Shown: positions 8,917-18,114, counted from the stretch's first letter. The stretch is DNA of 64,000 nt from Georgenia thermotolerans (GCF_009193185.1 NZ_VUKF01000009.1:1-64000), one strand, 5' to 3'. Made by a program: numbers and translations. Notes: generated by a model not told the origin, from the letters alone.

Positions 8917-10001
8917 GCGAGCTCGTCCTGGACGACGACGGCGTCCGCGGCGTCCCACGCCACCCCGACGGCGGCCCCGCGCTCCGTGGTGGTGGCGCCC
9001 GGGACGCCGACGAGCAGGGGGGTGGGGAGGCCCGCGACGGCGACGGCGATGGTGGAGCCGCCGCCGTGGAACTGCACGTCACGGACGGTGCCGCGGAGGA
9101 GGCCGTGGTCCGGCTCCGTCAGACGGACCCACTCGGGCCGCAGGACGAGATGCGCGGGACCGGTGAGGTCCGGCGGGACGGTACCGGGGAGAGCGCCCAG
9201 GTCCTCGGCGGTGAAGGTGCCGGCACCGGCGGCCCCGGCCACCAGGGTGCTCGAGCCGATGAAGTCGGCGACGAACAGGTTGCGCGGGTTCCGGTACAGC
9301 TCGACGGGGTCGGCGACCTGCTGCAGGCGTCCGGCGGCCATGACCGCGATGCGGTCCGCCATCGACAGCGCCTCCTCCTGGTCGTGGGTGACGATGACGA
9401 ATGTGATGCCCACCTCGTGCTGCAGCCGTTTGAGCTCGAGCTGCATCTCCCCGCGGACCTTGCGGTCCAGGGCCGAGAGCGGTTCGTCCAGCAGCAGCAC
9501 CTTGGGACGCTTGACGATGGCCCGGGCCAGCGCCACGCGCTGACGCTGCCCGCCGGAGAGCTGGGCGGGCCGGCGCCCGCCCATGGCCGAGAGCCCGACG
9601 GTCTCGAGCACCTCGCCGACCCGCCGGTCGATCTCGGCGCGGGGCAGCTTCTCCCGCTCCAGGCCGTAGGCGACGTTCTTCGCGACGCTCATGTGGGGGA
9701 ACAGGGCATAGGACTGGAACATCAGGTTCACCGGGCGGCGGTGCGGCGGCATGGCGAGGAGGTCCTCGCCGCCGAGCAGGATGCCGCCGGCGTCGGGCTG
9801 CTCGAACCCGGCGATCGAGCGCAGCAGCGTCGTCTTGCCGCAGCCGGAGGGGCCGAGGAGGGCGAAGAACTCGTTCTCGCCGATGGAGAGGGAGACGTCG
9901 TCCAGCGCCTTAACGTCGCCGTACGCGCGGCTGACCTCGGAGACCTGCAGCAGCGGGCGCACGGCGGTCCGGGTGGAGGTGCCGGAGTCGAGGACGATCA
10001 T
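8913..10001 (-). CDS. potA: Polyamine ABC transporter ATP-binding protein
   Basis: This 362-residue ATPase is of the PotA/MalK type. It shows Walker [11 protein letters not shown]-loop [13 protein letters not shown], signature [15 protein letters not shown], Walker [13 protein letters not shown] and the H-loop [11 protein letters not shown]-terminal TOBE domain follows at about residues 280-362. It hydrolyses ATP on the inner face of the membrane to drive polyamine import. ATG 10001 overlaps the upstream permease stop (ATGA) and its own stop overlaps the next start (GTGA), so it sits mid-operon with coupling on both sides. Family assignment is firm; polyamine specificity follows from the linked oxidase, aldehyde dehydrogenase and PotD-like lipoprotein. 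Confidence 0.93.
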   Translation of the reverse strand: MIVLDSGTSTRTAVRPLLQVSEVSRAYGDVKALDDVSLSIGENEFFALLGPSGCGKTTLLRSIAGFEQPDAGGILLGGEDLLAMPPHRRPVNLMFQSYALFPHMSVAKNVAYGLEREKLPRAEIDRRVGEVLETVGLSAMGGRRPAQLSGGQRQRVALARAIVKRPKVLLLDEPLSALDRKVRGEMQLELKRLQHEVGITFVIVTHDQEEALSMADRIAVMAAGRLQQVADPVELYRNPRNLFVADFIGSSTLVAGAAGAGTFTAEDLGALPGTVPPDLTGPAHLVLRPEWVRLTEPDHGLLRGTVRDVQFHGGGSTIAVAVAGLPTPLLVGVPGATTTERGAAVGVAWDAADAVVVQDELA

Positions 10002-10798
10002 GGTGCGGGCTTCTCCGTTCTGCGCACGGCGCGCGCCGCGACGACGATCACGGTGACGGTGATGGCGATGAGCACCGTCGCGAGGGCGTTGATCTCGGGG
10101 GTGACCCCGGTGCGGACCATCGCGTAGATGGCGATCGGCAGCGTCTGGGTGGTCGGGCCGGCGGTGAAGTAGGCGATGACGAACTCGTCGAGCGAGAGGG
10201 TGAACACCAGCAGCGCACCGGCCACCACCGCCGGGGCGATCGACGGCAGCGTCACCCGCAGGAACGTGGTGGCGGCGTTGGCGCCGAGGTCGCGGGAGGC
10301 CTCCTCCAGCGAGGCGTCCGTACCGTTCAGCCGGGCGCGGACCACCGCGACGACGAAGGCGGTGCCGAACACGGAGTGGGCGATGAGCACGCTGAGCGTG
10401 CCGGTGGGGATGGACGCGAGCGTGAAGAACGACAGCAGCCCGATCGCCAGCACGAGGTCCGGCAGGATGCCCGGCGCCATGGACGCCGCCTCGAGCGCGG
10501 TGGAGCGCAGGTGCCGGGCCAGGCCCACCGCGAGCGTCGTGCCCAGCACGGTCGCCACGACGGTGGCGCCCACGGCGACGACGAGCGAGGTGCCCAGCGC
10601 CCCGATGAGGTCGCCGTTCCGGGCCAGCTCGCCGTACCAGCGGAAGCTGAAGCCGCCCCAGGTGAAGGCCGAGCGGGAGGCGTTGAACGACATCCCGATC
10701 AGCACGAGGATCGGCAGGTACAGGAAGAGCCCGCACGCCGCCAGCGCGAGCCAGAGCCTGCCCGGCCCGGTGGCCCTGTGGCTACGCACGGCGGCCAC
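9998..10798 (-). CDS. potC: Polyamine ABC transporter permease, PotC-like
   Basis: This 266-residue permease has about six membrane helices and the cytoplasmic EAA loop [20 protein letters not shown] (about residues 170-190), which docks on the ATPase. The family sequence [15 protein letters not shown], typical of PotC, follows it. GTG 10798 was chosen although it lies 17 bp inside the preceding permease gene, because hydrophobic sequence starts soon after it and no better start follows. It forms the membrane channel together with the neighbouring PotB-like permease. Confidence 0.92.
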   Translation of the reverse strand: MAAVRSHRATGPGRLWLALAACGLFLYLPILVLIGMSFNASRSAFTWGGFSFRWYGELARNGDLIGALGTSLVVAVGATVVATVLGTTLAVGLARHLRSTALEAASMAPGILPDLVLAIGLLSFFTLASIPTGTLSVLIAHSVFGTAFVVAVVRARLNGTDASLEEASRDLGANAATTFLRVTLPSIAPAVVAGALLVFTLSLDEFVIAYFTAGPTTQTLPIAIYAMVRTGVTPEINALATVLIAITVTVIVVAARAVRRTEKPAP

Positions 10799-11672
10799 CG
10801 CCCTCGATGTGCCTCGCGATGCGCGACTGCACGAGGAACAGCACCACGAGCAGGACGATGAGGATCATCGCCAGCACCGCGCCGAACGGCCAGTCACGGG
10901 CCCGGAGGAACTGGTCGCGCACCAGGTTGCCGACCATGGAGACCTTGCCGCCGCCGAGAAGCTCGGGGATGACGAAGTTGCCCATGGACGGCACGAACAC
11001 GAGGATCGCGCCGGTGAGGGTGGCCGGGAGCGTGAGCGGGAACGTCACGCTCCAGAACGTCCGGGCCCGGGTGGCGCCGAGGTTGGCAGAGGCCTCGAGC
11101 AGCTCCGGGTCCACCTTCTGGATGGCCGCGTACAACGGCAGGATCATCAGCGGCAGGTAGGCGTAGACCATGCCCACCACCACCGCGCCGGTGGTGTACA
11201 GGAGCTCGACCGGGGCGTCGACCAGGCCGAGCGCCACCAGGGCGTCGTTGACCAGGCCCTGGCTGTTGAGTAGCACGATCCACGCGTAGGTCCGGATGAG
11301 GAAGTTCGTCCAGAACGGCACCACGACCAGCACGAGCGCCACGGTGCGCCACCGGGACGGCAGCTTGGTGATGGCGTAGGCGGTCGGGTAGCCGATGAGG
11401 AAGGCGACCAGGGTGGCGAGCCCGGCGACCAGGAGGGAGTCGGCGAGGACCCGCAGGTAGATCGGCTCCAGCGCCCGTGAGAAGTTGCCGAGCGTGAAGG
11501 ACCACTCGACGCCGGAGAAGCGGCCGCGCGTGGCGAACATGTACGCGCCGACGAGCAGCACGGGCACCGCCACGAAGACCGTCAGGTACAGCAGGCCCGG
11601 CGCGAGCAGGAGGGTCGGCTCGAGCCGGGCGCCGCGCCGGCGGCGCCCGGGCCGAACGGGCGGGGTGGGCAT
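10782..11672 (-). CDS. potB: Polyamine ABC transporter permease, PotB-like
   Basis: This 296-residue permease has a basic N-terminus (RPGRRRRGARLEP), about six membrane helices and the EAA loop LLEASANLGATRARTFWSVT. The sequence FVPSMGNFVIPELLGGG after it is characteristic of PotB. ATG 11672 overlaps the TGA of the binding-protein gene by one base (TGATG), so translation is likely coupled to it. It pairs with the PotC-like protein to form the transmembrane pore of the polyamine importer. Confidence 0.92.
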   Translation of the reverse strand: MPTPPVRPGRRRRGARLEPTLLLAPGLLYLTVFVAVPVLLVGAYMFATRGRFSGVEWSFTLGNFSRALEPIYLRVLADSLLVAGLATLVAFLIGYPTAYAITKLPSRWRTVALVLVVVPFWTNFLIRTYAWIVLLNSQGLVNDALVALGLVDAPVELLYTTGAVVVGMVYAYLPLMILPLYAAIQKVDPELLEASANLGATRARTFWSVTFPLTLPATLTGAILVFVPSMGNFVIPELLGGGKVSMVGNLVRDQFLRARDWPFGAVLAMILIVLLVVLFLVQSRIARHIEGGGRRA

Positions 11673-12778
11673 CAGGAGGCCGTGACCTCGGTGATGGTCC
11701 GCGTGTAGAGGGACATGGCCTCGCCGATGTCGGTCAGCGCCTCGCCCTGGAGCATCTCGTCCCGCCGGGCGCCGAGGACGTCGTACTGCTCGAGGAGGTC
11801 GGCCGGAAGCAGGTCGAGGGCGGCCTGGTTGGGGACGTTGTACAGGATGTTCTCCGCGGCCCACGCGTGGTTCTCGGGCTTCAGCACCGTGTCGATGAAC
11901 GCGTACGCGGCCTCCTTGTTCTTGGAGGACTTCAGGATCGCCATGGCGTCGACGAACAGGTCCGAGCCCTCCTTCGGGACGGCGAACTTGATGCTCGCGT
12001 TCTCGGCGGTGCCGTAGTTGCACCAGCCGTCCCACGCCTCGACCATGACGGCCTCGCCGCTGATGAGCCGCTCGTAGAAGGTGTTGTCGTCGTAGGCGAG
12101 GAGGCTCGGCTTCGCCTGCAGCATGAGCTCCTTCACCTCGGCCATCTCGGCCTCGTCCGTGGTGTTGGCGGAGAACCCGAGGGCCTTCTGCGCGGGCAGC
12201 ACCGCCCAGCGGTCGGTGCCCATCATGGTGACCTTGCCCTTGTACTCGTCGGCGGGCGTCAGCAGGTCGTACCAGCTGTCGGGCGTCTTGGCGACGAGGT
12301 CCTCGCGGTAGCAGATCCCCGTGGTGCCCCAGGTGTACGGCGCCCAGTACGTCTGGCCGTCGACCACCGCGCTGTCGGTGGCCAGGCTGTCGAGCTCGCC
12401 CCAGTTCTCGAGCAGGGCGGGGTCGATGGGCTCGAGCAGGCCCTCCTTGGCAAAGGCCTCCAGGAAGGGGGCGGTGCCGAAGATGACGTCCAGGCCGTCG
12501 CCGCCGCCGGCCGTGACCTTGGCGACGAGGTCCTCGTTGGTGGCGTGGTGGGTGACCTTGACGGTGGCGCCCGTCTCCGTCTTGACGATGTCGGCGATGT
12601 CTTCGGGCATGTACGACTCCCAGTTGGACACGACGATGGTCTGCTTGCTGAGGTCGGCGTCCGGGTCGAGGGCGGTGGGCTCGTCGGCGGAGCCGCCGCC
12701 GCAGGCGGCGAGCAGGACTGCGGTGCTGGTGCCGAGGGCCGCGACGGCGGTGCTGCGCCGGGAGGGGAACTTCGTCAC
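11672..12778 (-). CDS. potD: Polyamine ABC transporter substrate-binding lipoprotein
   Basis: This 368-residue lipoprotein starts at GTG 12778, preceded by GGAG seven bases upstream. A basic signal peptide leads to the lipobox LLAAC, so Cys becomes the acylated first residue and the protein is anchored outside the membrane. The mature part resembles PotD/PotF: IVVSNWESYMPEDI near the start, DVIFGTAPFLEAF, ICYREDLVAKTPDSWYDLL and AWDGWCNYG. These segments form the bilobal cleft that binds putrescine or spermidine in known homologues. It is the first gene of the minus-strand operon and divergent from a TetR gene; the 207-bp gap holds nested inverted repeats that may control it. Confidence 0.92.
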   Translation of the reverse strand: MTKFPSRRSTAVAALGTSTAVLLAACGGGSADEPTALDPDADLSKQTIVVSNWESYMPEDIADIVKTETGATVKVTHHATNEDLVAKVTAGGGDGLDVIFGTAPFLEAFAKEGLLEPIDPALLENWGELDSLATDSAVVDGQTYWAPYTWGTTGICYREDLVAKTPDSWYDLLTPADEYKGKVTMMGTDRWAVLPAQKALGFSANTTDEAEMAEVKELMLQAKPSLLAYDDNTFYERLISGEAVMVEAWDGWCNYGTAENASIKFAVPKEGSDLFVDAMAILKSSKNKEAAYAFIDTVLKPENHAWAAENILYNVPNQAALDLLPADLLEQYDVLGARRDEMLQGEALTDIGEAMSLYTRTITEVTAS

Positions 12779-12848
12779 GGGGTTCTCCACATCATCGGGG
12801 GAGGGCTCGGCGCCGGTGCCGGGCCCTTGGGCGCAAAGATTTGCACGT

Positions 12849-12914
12849 CGATTCAGACTTGGCAATGCCCCTTCTGCACCGATTTCTTGGCAGAAGCGGG
12901 AAATTTCTGAATCG
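12849..12914. promoter_or_regulatory. Nested inverted repeats in the potD/TetR divergent promoter
   Basis: The outer arms are a perfect 9-bp inverted repeat, CGATTCAGA (12849-12857) and TCTGAATCG (12906-12914). Inside it lies a second perfect pair, CTTCTGC (12871-12877) and GCAGAAG (12890-12896). TTGGCA, a possible -35 element, occurs twice (12860 and 12888). This A/T-richer stretch is the only candidate control region for both the polyamine operon and the divergent regulator operon. The arms could be operator half-sites looped by a dimer or tetramer, or could fold in the leader RNA. Confidence 0.5.
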
Positions 12915-12985
12915 CTCTTCAAATCCGCTTGGTCCCGTGCCATGCTCTGCGCCACGACTCGTCCCCTCGAGAGATGGCCCCCGTC

Positions 12986-13609
12986 ATGTCCGTAGGCAGG
13001 AAGCAGCGCCGCGAGAGTCTCATCGCGGCTGCGCGGCGTGCGGTCGCGGAGCACGGGGCCGATGTGCGTCTCAAGGACGTCGCGCAGCAGGCCGGTCTCA
13101 CGCCGGGAGCGGTGCTCTACCACTTCCCGGACATCCAGACGCTGCTGGTCGAGGCGAACCGGGCCGGTGTGGAGCGGTTCTACGACGAGCGCCTACGCAC
13201 GGTGGCCGCGATCGCCGACCCGGCGGAGAAGCTCGTCGTCACCATCGCCTCCGGCCTGCCGCACGACTCCGACGACGAGGCGGTCCGCCTGATGTGCGAG
13301 CTGGGCGGCGCCGCCGGCCGCTACCCGGTCTACGGCGCCATGCTGACGTCCCTGTACGACCGGCAGGTCTCGATGTACCAGCTGCTCCTCGAGACGGGCG
13401 CCGCCGCGGGCGCGTTCGTCCTGGCGCAGCCGTCCCTGACCATCGCGCGCAACATCGTCGCCCTCGAGGACGCGTACGGCTATCGCATGGTCGCCCGGCA
13501 CCCCATGATCGACCGCCGCGCCGCGACCGAGCTGATCCTCGACTACGCCCGCCTGGCCACCGGCCACCCGCTCGACCACCCCAACCCCTATGACAAGGAG
13601 CTCCGATGA
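12986..13609 (+). CDS. TetR family transcriptional regulator
   Basis: This regulator of about 207 residues has an N-terminal helix-turn-helix (VRLKDVAQQAGLTPGAVLYHF) and a BetI-like C-terminal domain. The start is uncertain: ATG 12986 follows a GAGAGA at a workable distance, while the in-frame ATG at 12974 sits directly on it. The last codon overlaps the next start (ATGA at 13606), so the regulator is co-translated with a glycosyltransferase and heads the amino-sugar operon. It is also divergent from the polyamine operon and may regulate either or both. The ligand is unknown. Confidence 0.85.
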   Translation: MSVGRKQRRESLIAAARRAVAEHGADVRLKDVAQQAGLTPGAVLYHFPDIQTLLVEANRAGVERFYDERLRTVAAIADPAEKLVVTIASGLPHDSDDEAVRLMCELGGAAGRYPVYGAMLTSLYDRQVSMYQLLLETGAAAGAFVLAQPSLTIARNIVALEDAYGYRMVARHPMIDRRAATELILDYARLATGHPLDHPNPYDKELR

Positions 13610-14949
13610 AGAAGCTGACTGTCCTGTTCCTGCCCGAGTCCGCCTACGGCCCTACCAACCAGTGCATCGGCGTCGGTGACCTGCTGCTCAAGCGAGGGCA
13701 CCGGGTGATCTTCGCGTCCGAGTCCTCCTGGGCCGGCAGGCTGAGCCCCCTGGGTTTCGAGGAGCGCCTGGTCGACCTCGCCGAGCCGGACCCGGACGCC
13801 GGGGAGGAGGACGCCGGGCAGTTCTGGACCGACTTCATCGCCGAGACCGCGCCGGAGTTCCGCAAGCCCACCACCGAGCAGCTCGAGACGTTCGTCCGCC
13901 CGACCTACCAGGCGCTCATCGACGGCGCGAAGTACGCCGAGCCCGCCTTGCGCAAGATCATCGCCGAGACCCGGCCGGACGTGCTGGTCGAGGACAACGT
14001 GGTGCTCTTTCCGGCCCTGACCACCAGCGGCGCGCCCTTCGTCAGGATCGTGTCCTGCAACCCGCTCGAGGTCCCCGGGCCGGACGTCGCCCCCGGCCTG
14101 TCCGGCCTCGGGCAGGACGATCCGAGCGCCTGGGAGCCCTTCCGCGCCGAGTTCGAGCGCACCCACCGGGAGATGTGGGAGGCGTTCAACGCCTGGGTCG
14201 TCGAGCAGGGGGCCGACCCTCTGCCCGAGCTGGAGTTCATGCCCCGCGACAATGCCGCCAACCTCTACGTCTACCCCGAGGAGGCCGACTACACCGACCA
14301 CCGGCCCCTTGACCCCAGCTGGCACCGCATCGACTCCAGCGTGCGGCTCACCGACGACGCCTACGAGCTGCCCGCCGAGGTGGCCGACCGGCCCGCGGGC
14401 AGCGCGCTGGTGTACGTCTCGCTGGGCTCCCTGGGCGGGGCCGACGTCGAGCTCATGCAGCGCATCGTCGACGCGCTCGCGGACAGCCCGCACCGCTTCA
14501 TCGTCAGCAAGGGCCCGGTGGCCGAGAAGATCACCCTTGCCGCCAACATGGTGGGCGCGGGCACGCTGCCGCAGACGAACGTGATCCCGCAGGTCGACCT
14601 GGTCATCACGCACGGCGGCAACAACACGACGACCGAGACCCTGCACTTCGGCAAGCCGATGGTGCTGCTGCCCCTGTTCTGGGACCAGTACGACAACGCC
14701 CAGCGCATGCACGAGCTCGGCTACGGCATCCGGCTCAAGACCTACGAGTTCACGCCGGAGGAGCTCAACGGCGCCGTCGAGAAGCTGCTCGCCGACACCG
14801 AGCTGCGCGCCCGACTCGCCGCGATCGGCGAGCGCATCCGCGCCCGCGACGGGCTCCGCAAGGCGGCCGAGATCATCGAGGCCGTCGGGCTGGAGCACGC
14901 CCGCGCCACGGAGGCCGGCCTCGAGCCGGCCGTGACCGCGCAGGCGTGA
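13606..14949 (+). CDS. UDP-glycosyltransferase-like (GT1/MGT family) protein
   Basis: This 447-residue GT-B fold enzyme has an N-terminal acceptor half (VLFLPESAYGPTNQC, then LLKRGHRVIFASE). Its C-terminal nucleotide-sugar half carries the GT1 signature: VYVSLGSLGG, HRFIVSKGPV, LPQTNVIPQVDLVITHGGNN, then ETLHFGKPMVLLPLFWDQYDNAQR. Such enzymes move a sugar from a nucleotide donor to a small lipophilic acceptor in the cytoplasm. ATG 13606 overlaps the regulator stop, and its own stop overlaps the kinase start by four bases. The context with an amino-sugar kinase and a GlmS-like SIS protein suggests a glycosylated or amino-sugar product; donor and acceptor are not readable from sequence. Confidence 0.85.
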   Translation: MKKLTVLFLPESAYGPTNQCIGVGDLLLKRGHRVIFASESSWAGRLSPLGFEERLVDLAEPDPDAGEEDAGQFWTDFIAETAPEFRKPTTEQLETFVRPTYQALIDGAKYAEPALRKIIAETRPDVLVEDNVVLFPALTTSGAPFVRIVSCNPLEVPGPDVAPGLSGLGQDDPSAWEPFRAEFERTHREMWEAFNAWVVEQGADPLPELEFMPRDNAANLYVYPEEADYTDHRPLDPSWHRIDSSVRLTDDAYELPAEVADRPAGSALVYVSLGSLGGADVELMQRIVDALADSPHRFIVSKGPVAEKITLAANMVGAGTLPQTNVIPQVDLVITHGGNNTTTETLHFGKPMVLLPLFWDQYDNAQRMHELGYGIRLKTYEFTPEELNGAVEKLLADTELRARLAAIGERIRARDGLRKAAEIIEAVGLEHARATEAGLEPAVTAQA

Positions 14950-16235
14950 CGACGCCGCTCCGCCGCGCCGTCGAGCAGGCGTCATGGGCGTCGCTGCTGC
15001 CGCCGCACCGGGCCGACGGCGACGACCAGCCCATCGGAGCTCCCCTGTACCTGGACGCGCTCGACCTCGCGCCCGGGCGGTGGCTGACGATCATCGCCGA
15101 CGCCGCCGACCGCACGTACCCCGTCCCGCTGGTCGCTGCGGGCTCCGGCCTGCGGCGGGCCCGGGCCGGCGACGGCGCGGCCGAGGCCCTCGCGGGCCTG
15201 CTTGCCGCAGGCAGCCGCGAGGTGGGCGCGTTCAGCCTCACGGGCTGGCACGCCGAGCCCGTCACCGGGGAGGCCCCGATCGACGTCGACCAGACGAACG
15301 AGTCGGTCGTGCTCGGCGGGCGCGGCGTGGTGAAGTGGACCTTCCAGGCCACGGAAGGGCCGCACCCGGCCCCCGCGATCCTCGAGCTGCTCGAGCGCGC
15401 CGGCTTCACGGGCACCCCGCGTCCGTGGGGCCTGGTGCAGTGGCGGCCCTCGCGGACGGCCGCACCGCGCCTGATCGCGAGCGTCACCGCCTACCTGCCG
15501 GGTGCCGTCGACGGCTGGACCTGGGCGGTGGAGGACCTGCGCCGCGCCTGCACCGAGGGCCCGGACGCCGTGCGCGCGCCCGGCCGGCGGCTCGGCGAGC
15601 TGGTCGCCCGCTTCCACCTCGCGCTCCTGCCCACCCACCGGCCTGCCGACCTGGCCGACGTCGCCCGCTGGCAGGGGGAGGCCCTGGCCGACCTCCGGCG
15701 CGCCCTCGAGGTGACGACGGGCGCCGAGCACGCCCAGCTCGCGCGCCACCGCGACGTGATCGCCGCGAGGGCGGTGCCGCCGTCCGAGCTGGCCGGGACC
15801 CCCATGCTGCTCGGGCACGGGGACCTGCACGTCGGCCAGGTGCTGCGCGCCGGGGAGTCCTACGCCGTCATCGACTTCGACGGCAACCCCGTGGTGCCGC
15901 CCGCGCAGCGCACCAGCGCCCAGCCGCCCGCGCTCGACGTCGCCGGCATGGCTCAGTCGATCCGGCACGCCGGGCTCGTGCTGCGCAAGCACCACCCGGA
16001 GCTGGACCCCGGTCGGGTCGAGCGCATGACCGGGGTGTTCGTCGAGGCGTTCCTCGCCGCGTACCGGGCGACGCTGGCCGGGGCACGGCGTCCCGACCTG
16101 CTCGAGGAGGCGTTGGTGCGCCCGTTCCGGCTGCGGCAGGTGTGCCGGGAGTTCACCTACGCCGCCACCCACCTGCCCCGCTGGGCCTACGTGCCCACCG
16201 GGGCGCTGCCCGAGCTCGTGAAGGGAGCCCGATGA
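14946..16235 (+). CDS. Glucosamine-kinase-like (maltokinase-related) sugar kinase
   Basis: This 429-residue kinase belongs to the aminoglycoside-phosphotransferase/maltokinase fold. The N-terminal cap (residues 1-110) is followed by the phosphate-loop region NESVVLGGRGVVKWTF and a Brenner-type catalytic loop MLLGHGDLHVGQVLRAG with the catalytic Asp. The metal-binding motif is VIDFDGNPVVPPAQR. These features match maltokinases and the actinobacterial glucosamine kinases described as a related family. GTG 14946 overlaps the previous stop, and its stop overlaps the next ATG. Because the next gene is a GlmS-isomerase-like SIS protein, phosphorylation of glucosamine to glucosamine 6-phosphate is the better guess. 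Maltose or another sugar cannot be excluded. Confidence 0.75.
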   Translation: MTTPLRRAVEQASWASLLPPHRADGDDQPIGAPLYLDALDLAPGRWLTIIADAADRTYPVPLVAAGSGLRRARAGDGAAEALAGLLAAGSREVGAFSLTGWHAEPVTGEAPIDVDQTNESVVLGGRGVVKWTFQATEGPHPAPAILELLERAGFTGTPRPWGLVQWRPSRTAAPRLIASVTAYLPGAVDGWTWAVEDLRRACTEGPDAVRAPGRRLGELVARFHLALLPTHRPADLADVARWQGEALADLRRALEVTTGAEHAQLARHRDVIAARAVPPSELAGTPMLLGHGDLHVGQVLRAGESYAVIDFDGNPVVPPAQRTSAQPPALDVAGMAQSIRHAGLVLRKHHPELDPGRVERMTGVFVEAFLAAYRATLAGARRPDLLEEALVRPFRLRQVCREFTYAATHLPRWAYVPTGALPELVKGAR

Positions 16236-17227
16236 AGCCCGAGGAGTTCCTCGCCGACCTCATCCGCAAGCCTGAGGTGCTCGCCGCGCTGGCCGCCTCG
16301 CTCCGGAAGGGGAACCCCTGGCGCCACCTGCGCCCGCTGCCCGAGCGTCTCGTGCTGCTCGGGATGGGGTCCTCGGCCTACGCCGCCGGTGTCGCGGCGC
16401 GGCGGATGCGGGCGCAGGGGCTGCTCGCCGTCGCCGAGCTCGCCAGCAGTGACCTGCTGCCGCGGTGGGGCAGCGCGACCCTCGCCGTCGCCATCTCCGC
16501 CACGGGCGGCTCGAGGGAGACGCTCGACGCTCTGGGCCGGCTCGACGACGGCGCCACGGTGGCGGCGCTGACGAACACGCCCGGCTCGCCGATCACCCGG
16601 CTCGCCGCGAGCACCGTGCCCATGGCCGCGGAACCGGAGCTGGGCGGGGTGGCGTGCCGCACCTTCCAGCACACCCTCGTGATGCTCCTGGCGCTGGAGG
16701 ACCACCTGCTGGGCCGGTCCGGCGAGCGGCTGGTCGGCACGGTGGAGAAGGCCGCGGAGGCGACCGCCCACCTGCTGGCCACCGAGGCGGACTGGCGGCC
16801 GGCCGTGGCCGAGCTCGTCCTCGGCCCGGCCGGCACGCACGTGGCCGCCCCGGCGCACCGGCTGAGCTCGGCGCAGCAGTCGGCCCTCATGCTGCGCGAG
16901 GGACCCCGGCGCGCCGCCGTCGCCTGCGAGTCCGGGGACTGGGCGCACGTGGACGTCTATCTCACCAAGAACACCGACTACCGGCTGCTGTCCTACGCCG
17001 GGTCCGCCTGGGACGAGGGCATCCTCGAATGGACGCTGCCCCGGCGAACCACCGTGGTCAGCGTGGGCGGGGAGCTCGAAGGGGCCCGTTACGTCCTGCG
17101 CTACCCGCACGACGACGAGGACGACGTCCGCCTGCTCACCGAGACGCTGGTCGCCGAGCTGGTCGCCGCCCGGGCGTGGATCGCCGCCGAGGCCGAGGCC
17201 GCGGCGGCGTCGATGACGGGGCGGTGA
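16232..17227 (+). CDS. SIS-domain protein, GlmS-isomerase/GlcN6P-deaminase-like
   Basis: This 331-residue sugar-isomerase (SIS) protein has an N-terminal SIS domain with the phosphosugar-binding pattern VLLGMGSSAYAAG (about residues 45-57) and ISATGGSRETLDAL (about residues 89-102). A more divergent second SIS half follows (SSAQQSALMLREGPR, AGSAWDEGILEW). Relatives are the isomerase domain of GlmS and the AgaS/deaminase-like proteins, which interconvert hexosamine 6-phosphates and hexose 6-phosphates in the cytoplasm. It is translationally coupled to the kinase (ATGA) and ends the operon at a strong hairpin. It probably uses the kinase product, but isomerisation versus deamination is not resolved. 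It lacks the glutaminase domain needed for true GlmS activity. Confidence 0.78.
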   Translation: MKPEEFLADLIRKPEVLAALAASLRKGNPWRHLRPLPERLVLLGMGSSAYAAGVAARRMRAQGLLAVAELASSDLLPRWGSATLAVAISATGGSRETLDALGRLDDGATVAALTNTPGSPITRLAASTVPMAAEPELGGVACRTFQHTLVMLLALEDHLLGRSGERLVGTVEKAAEATAHLLATEADWRPAVAELVLGPAGTHVAAPAHRLSSAQQSALMLREGPRRAAVACESGDWAHVDVYLTKNTDYRLLSYAGSAWDEGILEWTLPRRTTVVSVGGELEGARYVLRYPHDDEDDVRLLTETLVAELVAARAWIAAEAEAAAASMTGR

Positions 17228-17248
17228 TACCCCGGCGGGCCGGGATCG

Positions 17249-17272
17249 GCACCGCGCCGGCCGGCGCGGTGC
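17249..17272. terminator. 24-bp palindrome, bidirectional terminator candidate
   Basis: A perfect 24-bp palindrome (arms GCACCGCGCCGG and its complement) lies between the convergent SIS and endonuclease IV genes. It has no T tract, as is common for actinobacterial terminators, and would serve both strands. Confidence 0.7.
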
Positions 17273-17286
17273 TGGGCGGAGCCCCG

Positions 17287-18114
17287 TCAGAGGCGCGCGC
17301 GCAGCCAGGCGAAGTCGGCCTGGTGCTCCACCGCCCCGCCGGGCGTCTCGCACACCACCGGGGCGCCGGCCTCGCGCACGACGCCGGCGAGCTCGTCGGC
17401 GTCGATGTTCCCCGTGCCGAGGTTGGTGTGCCGGTCCGCGCCGGAGTTGAACGCGTCGCGGCTGTCGTTGAGGTGGACCAGGTCGATGCGGCCGGTGATC
17501 TCGCGGACCTGCTCGACGACGGTGGTCAGGTCGCTGCCGCCGGCGAAGGCGTGGCAGGTGTCGAGGCAGAACCCGACCTGGTCGAAGCCCTCGGCCCCGG
17601 AGATGACGTCCCACAGCCGGGCGATGCGCTCGAGCTGGCGGGCCATGGCGTGGTTGCCGCCCGCGGTGTTCTCGATGAGCAGCGGGACCTTGATGTCCGT
17701 GCGCTCGACCGCCTTGCGCCAGTTGTCGAAGCCGGTCTCCAGCTCGGCGTCGGAGCCGACGTGCCCGCCGTGGACGATCAGGCCCTTCGCGCCGACCTCG
17801 GCGGCGGCGTCCATCTGCTGCTGGAGCAGCTTGCGGCTGGGGATGCGGATGCGGTTGTTCGTCGTCGCGACGTTGAGGACGTAGGGCGCGTGGACGTACA
17901 GGTCGATGCCGGCCTCCTCGGCGGCCGCGCGCAGCGCGGGCGCGCCGCCGTCGTAGGCCACCACCGGCTTCTTCCAGCCCTGCGGGTCGCCGATGAAGAA
18001 CTGACTGAGGTCCGCGCCGCGCTCCAGCCCGGCGGCGATGGGGTCGTCGTGGCGCACGTGGGCGCCGATGCGCAGGGTCTCGGCCGTCAGCGGGGCGGGG
18101 GTCGCGGCAGTCAT
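17287..18114 (-). CDS. nfo: Endonuclease IV-like AP endonuclease (deoxyribonuclease IV)
   Basis: This 275-residue TIM-barrel protein belongs to AP endonuclease family 2. Metal-ligand segments of Nfo are visible: LYVHAPYVLNVAT, GLIVHGGHVGSD, VPLLIENTAGG, VGFCLDTCHAFAGG, HLNDSRDAFNSGADRH and APVVCETPG. The enzyme would incise DNA 5' of abasic sites during base excision repair, using three zinc ions. The length is normal for the family. ATG 18114 was chosen because the longer in-frame form adds only seven residues. No good ribosome-binding site is seen and the transcript may start close to the start codon. It stands alone on the minus strand and converges on the SIS operon at a palindromic terminator. 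Confidence 0.9.
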   Translation of the reverse strand: MTAATPAPLTAETLRIGAHVRHDDPIAAGLERGADLSQFFIGDPQGWKKPVVAYDGGAPALRAAAEEAGIDLYVHAPYVLNVATTNNRIRIPSRKLLQQQMDAAAEVGAKGLIVHGGHVGSDAELETGFDNWRKAVERTDIKVPLLIENTAGGNHAMARQLERIARLWDVISGAEGFDQVGFCLDTCHAFAGGSDLTTVVEQVREITGRIDLVHLNDSRDAFNSGADRHTNLGTGNIDADELAGVVREAGAPVVCETPGGAVEHQADFAWLRARL

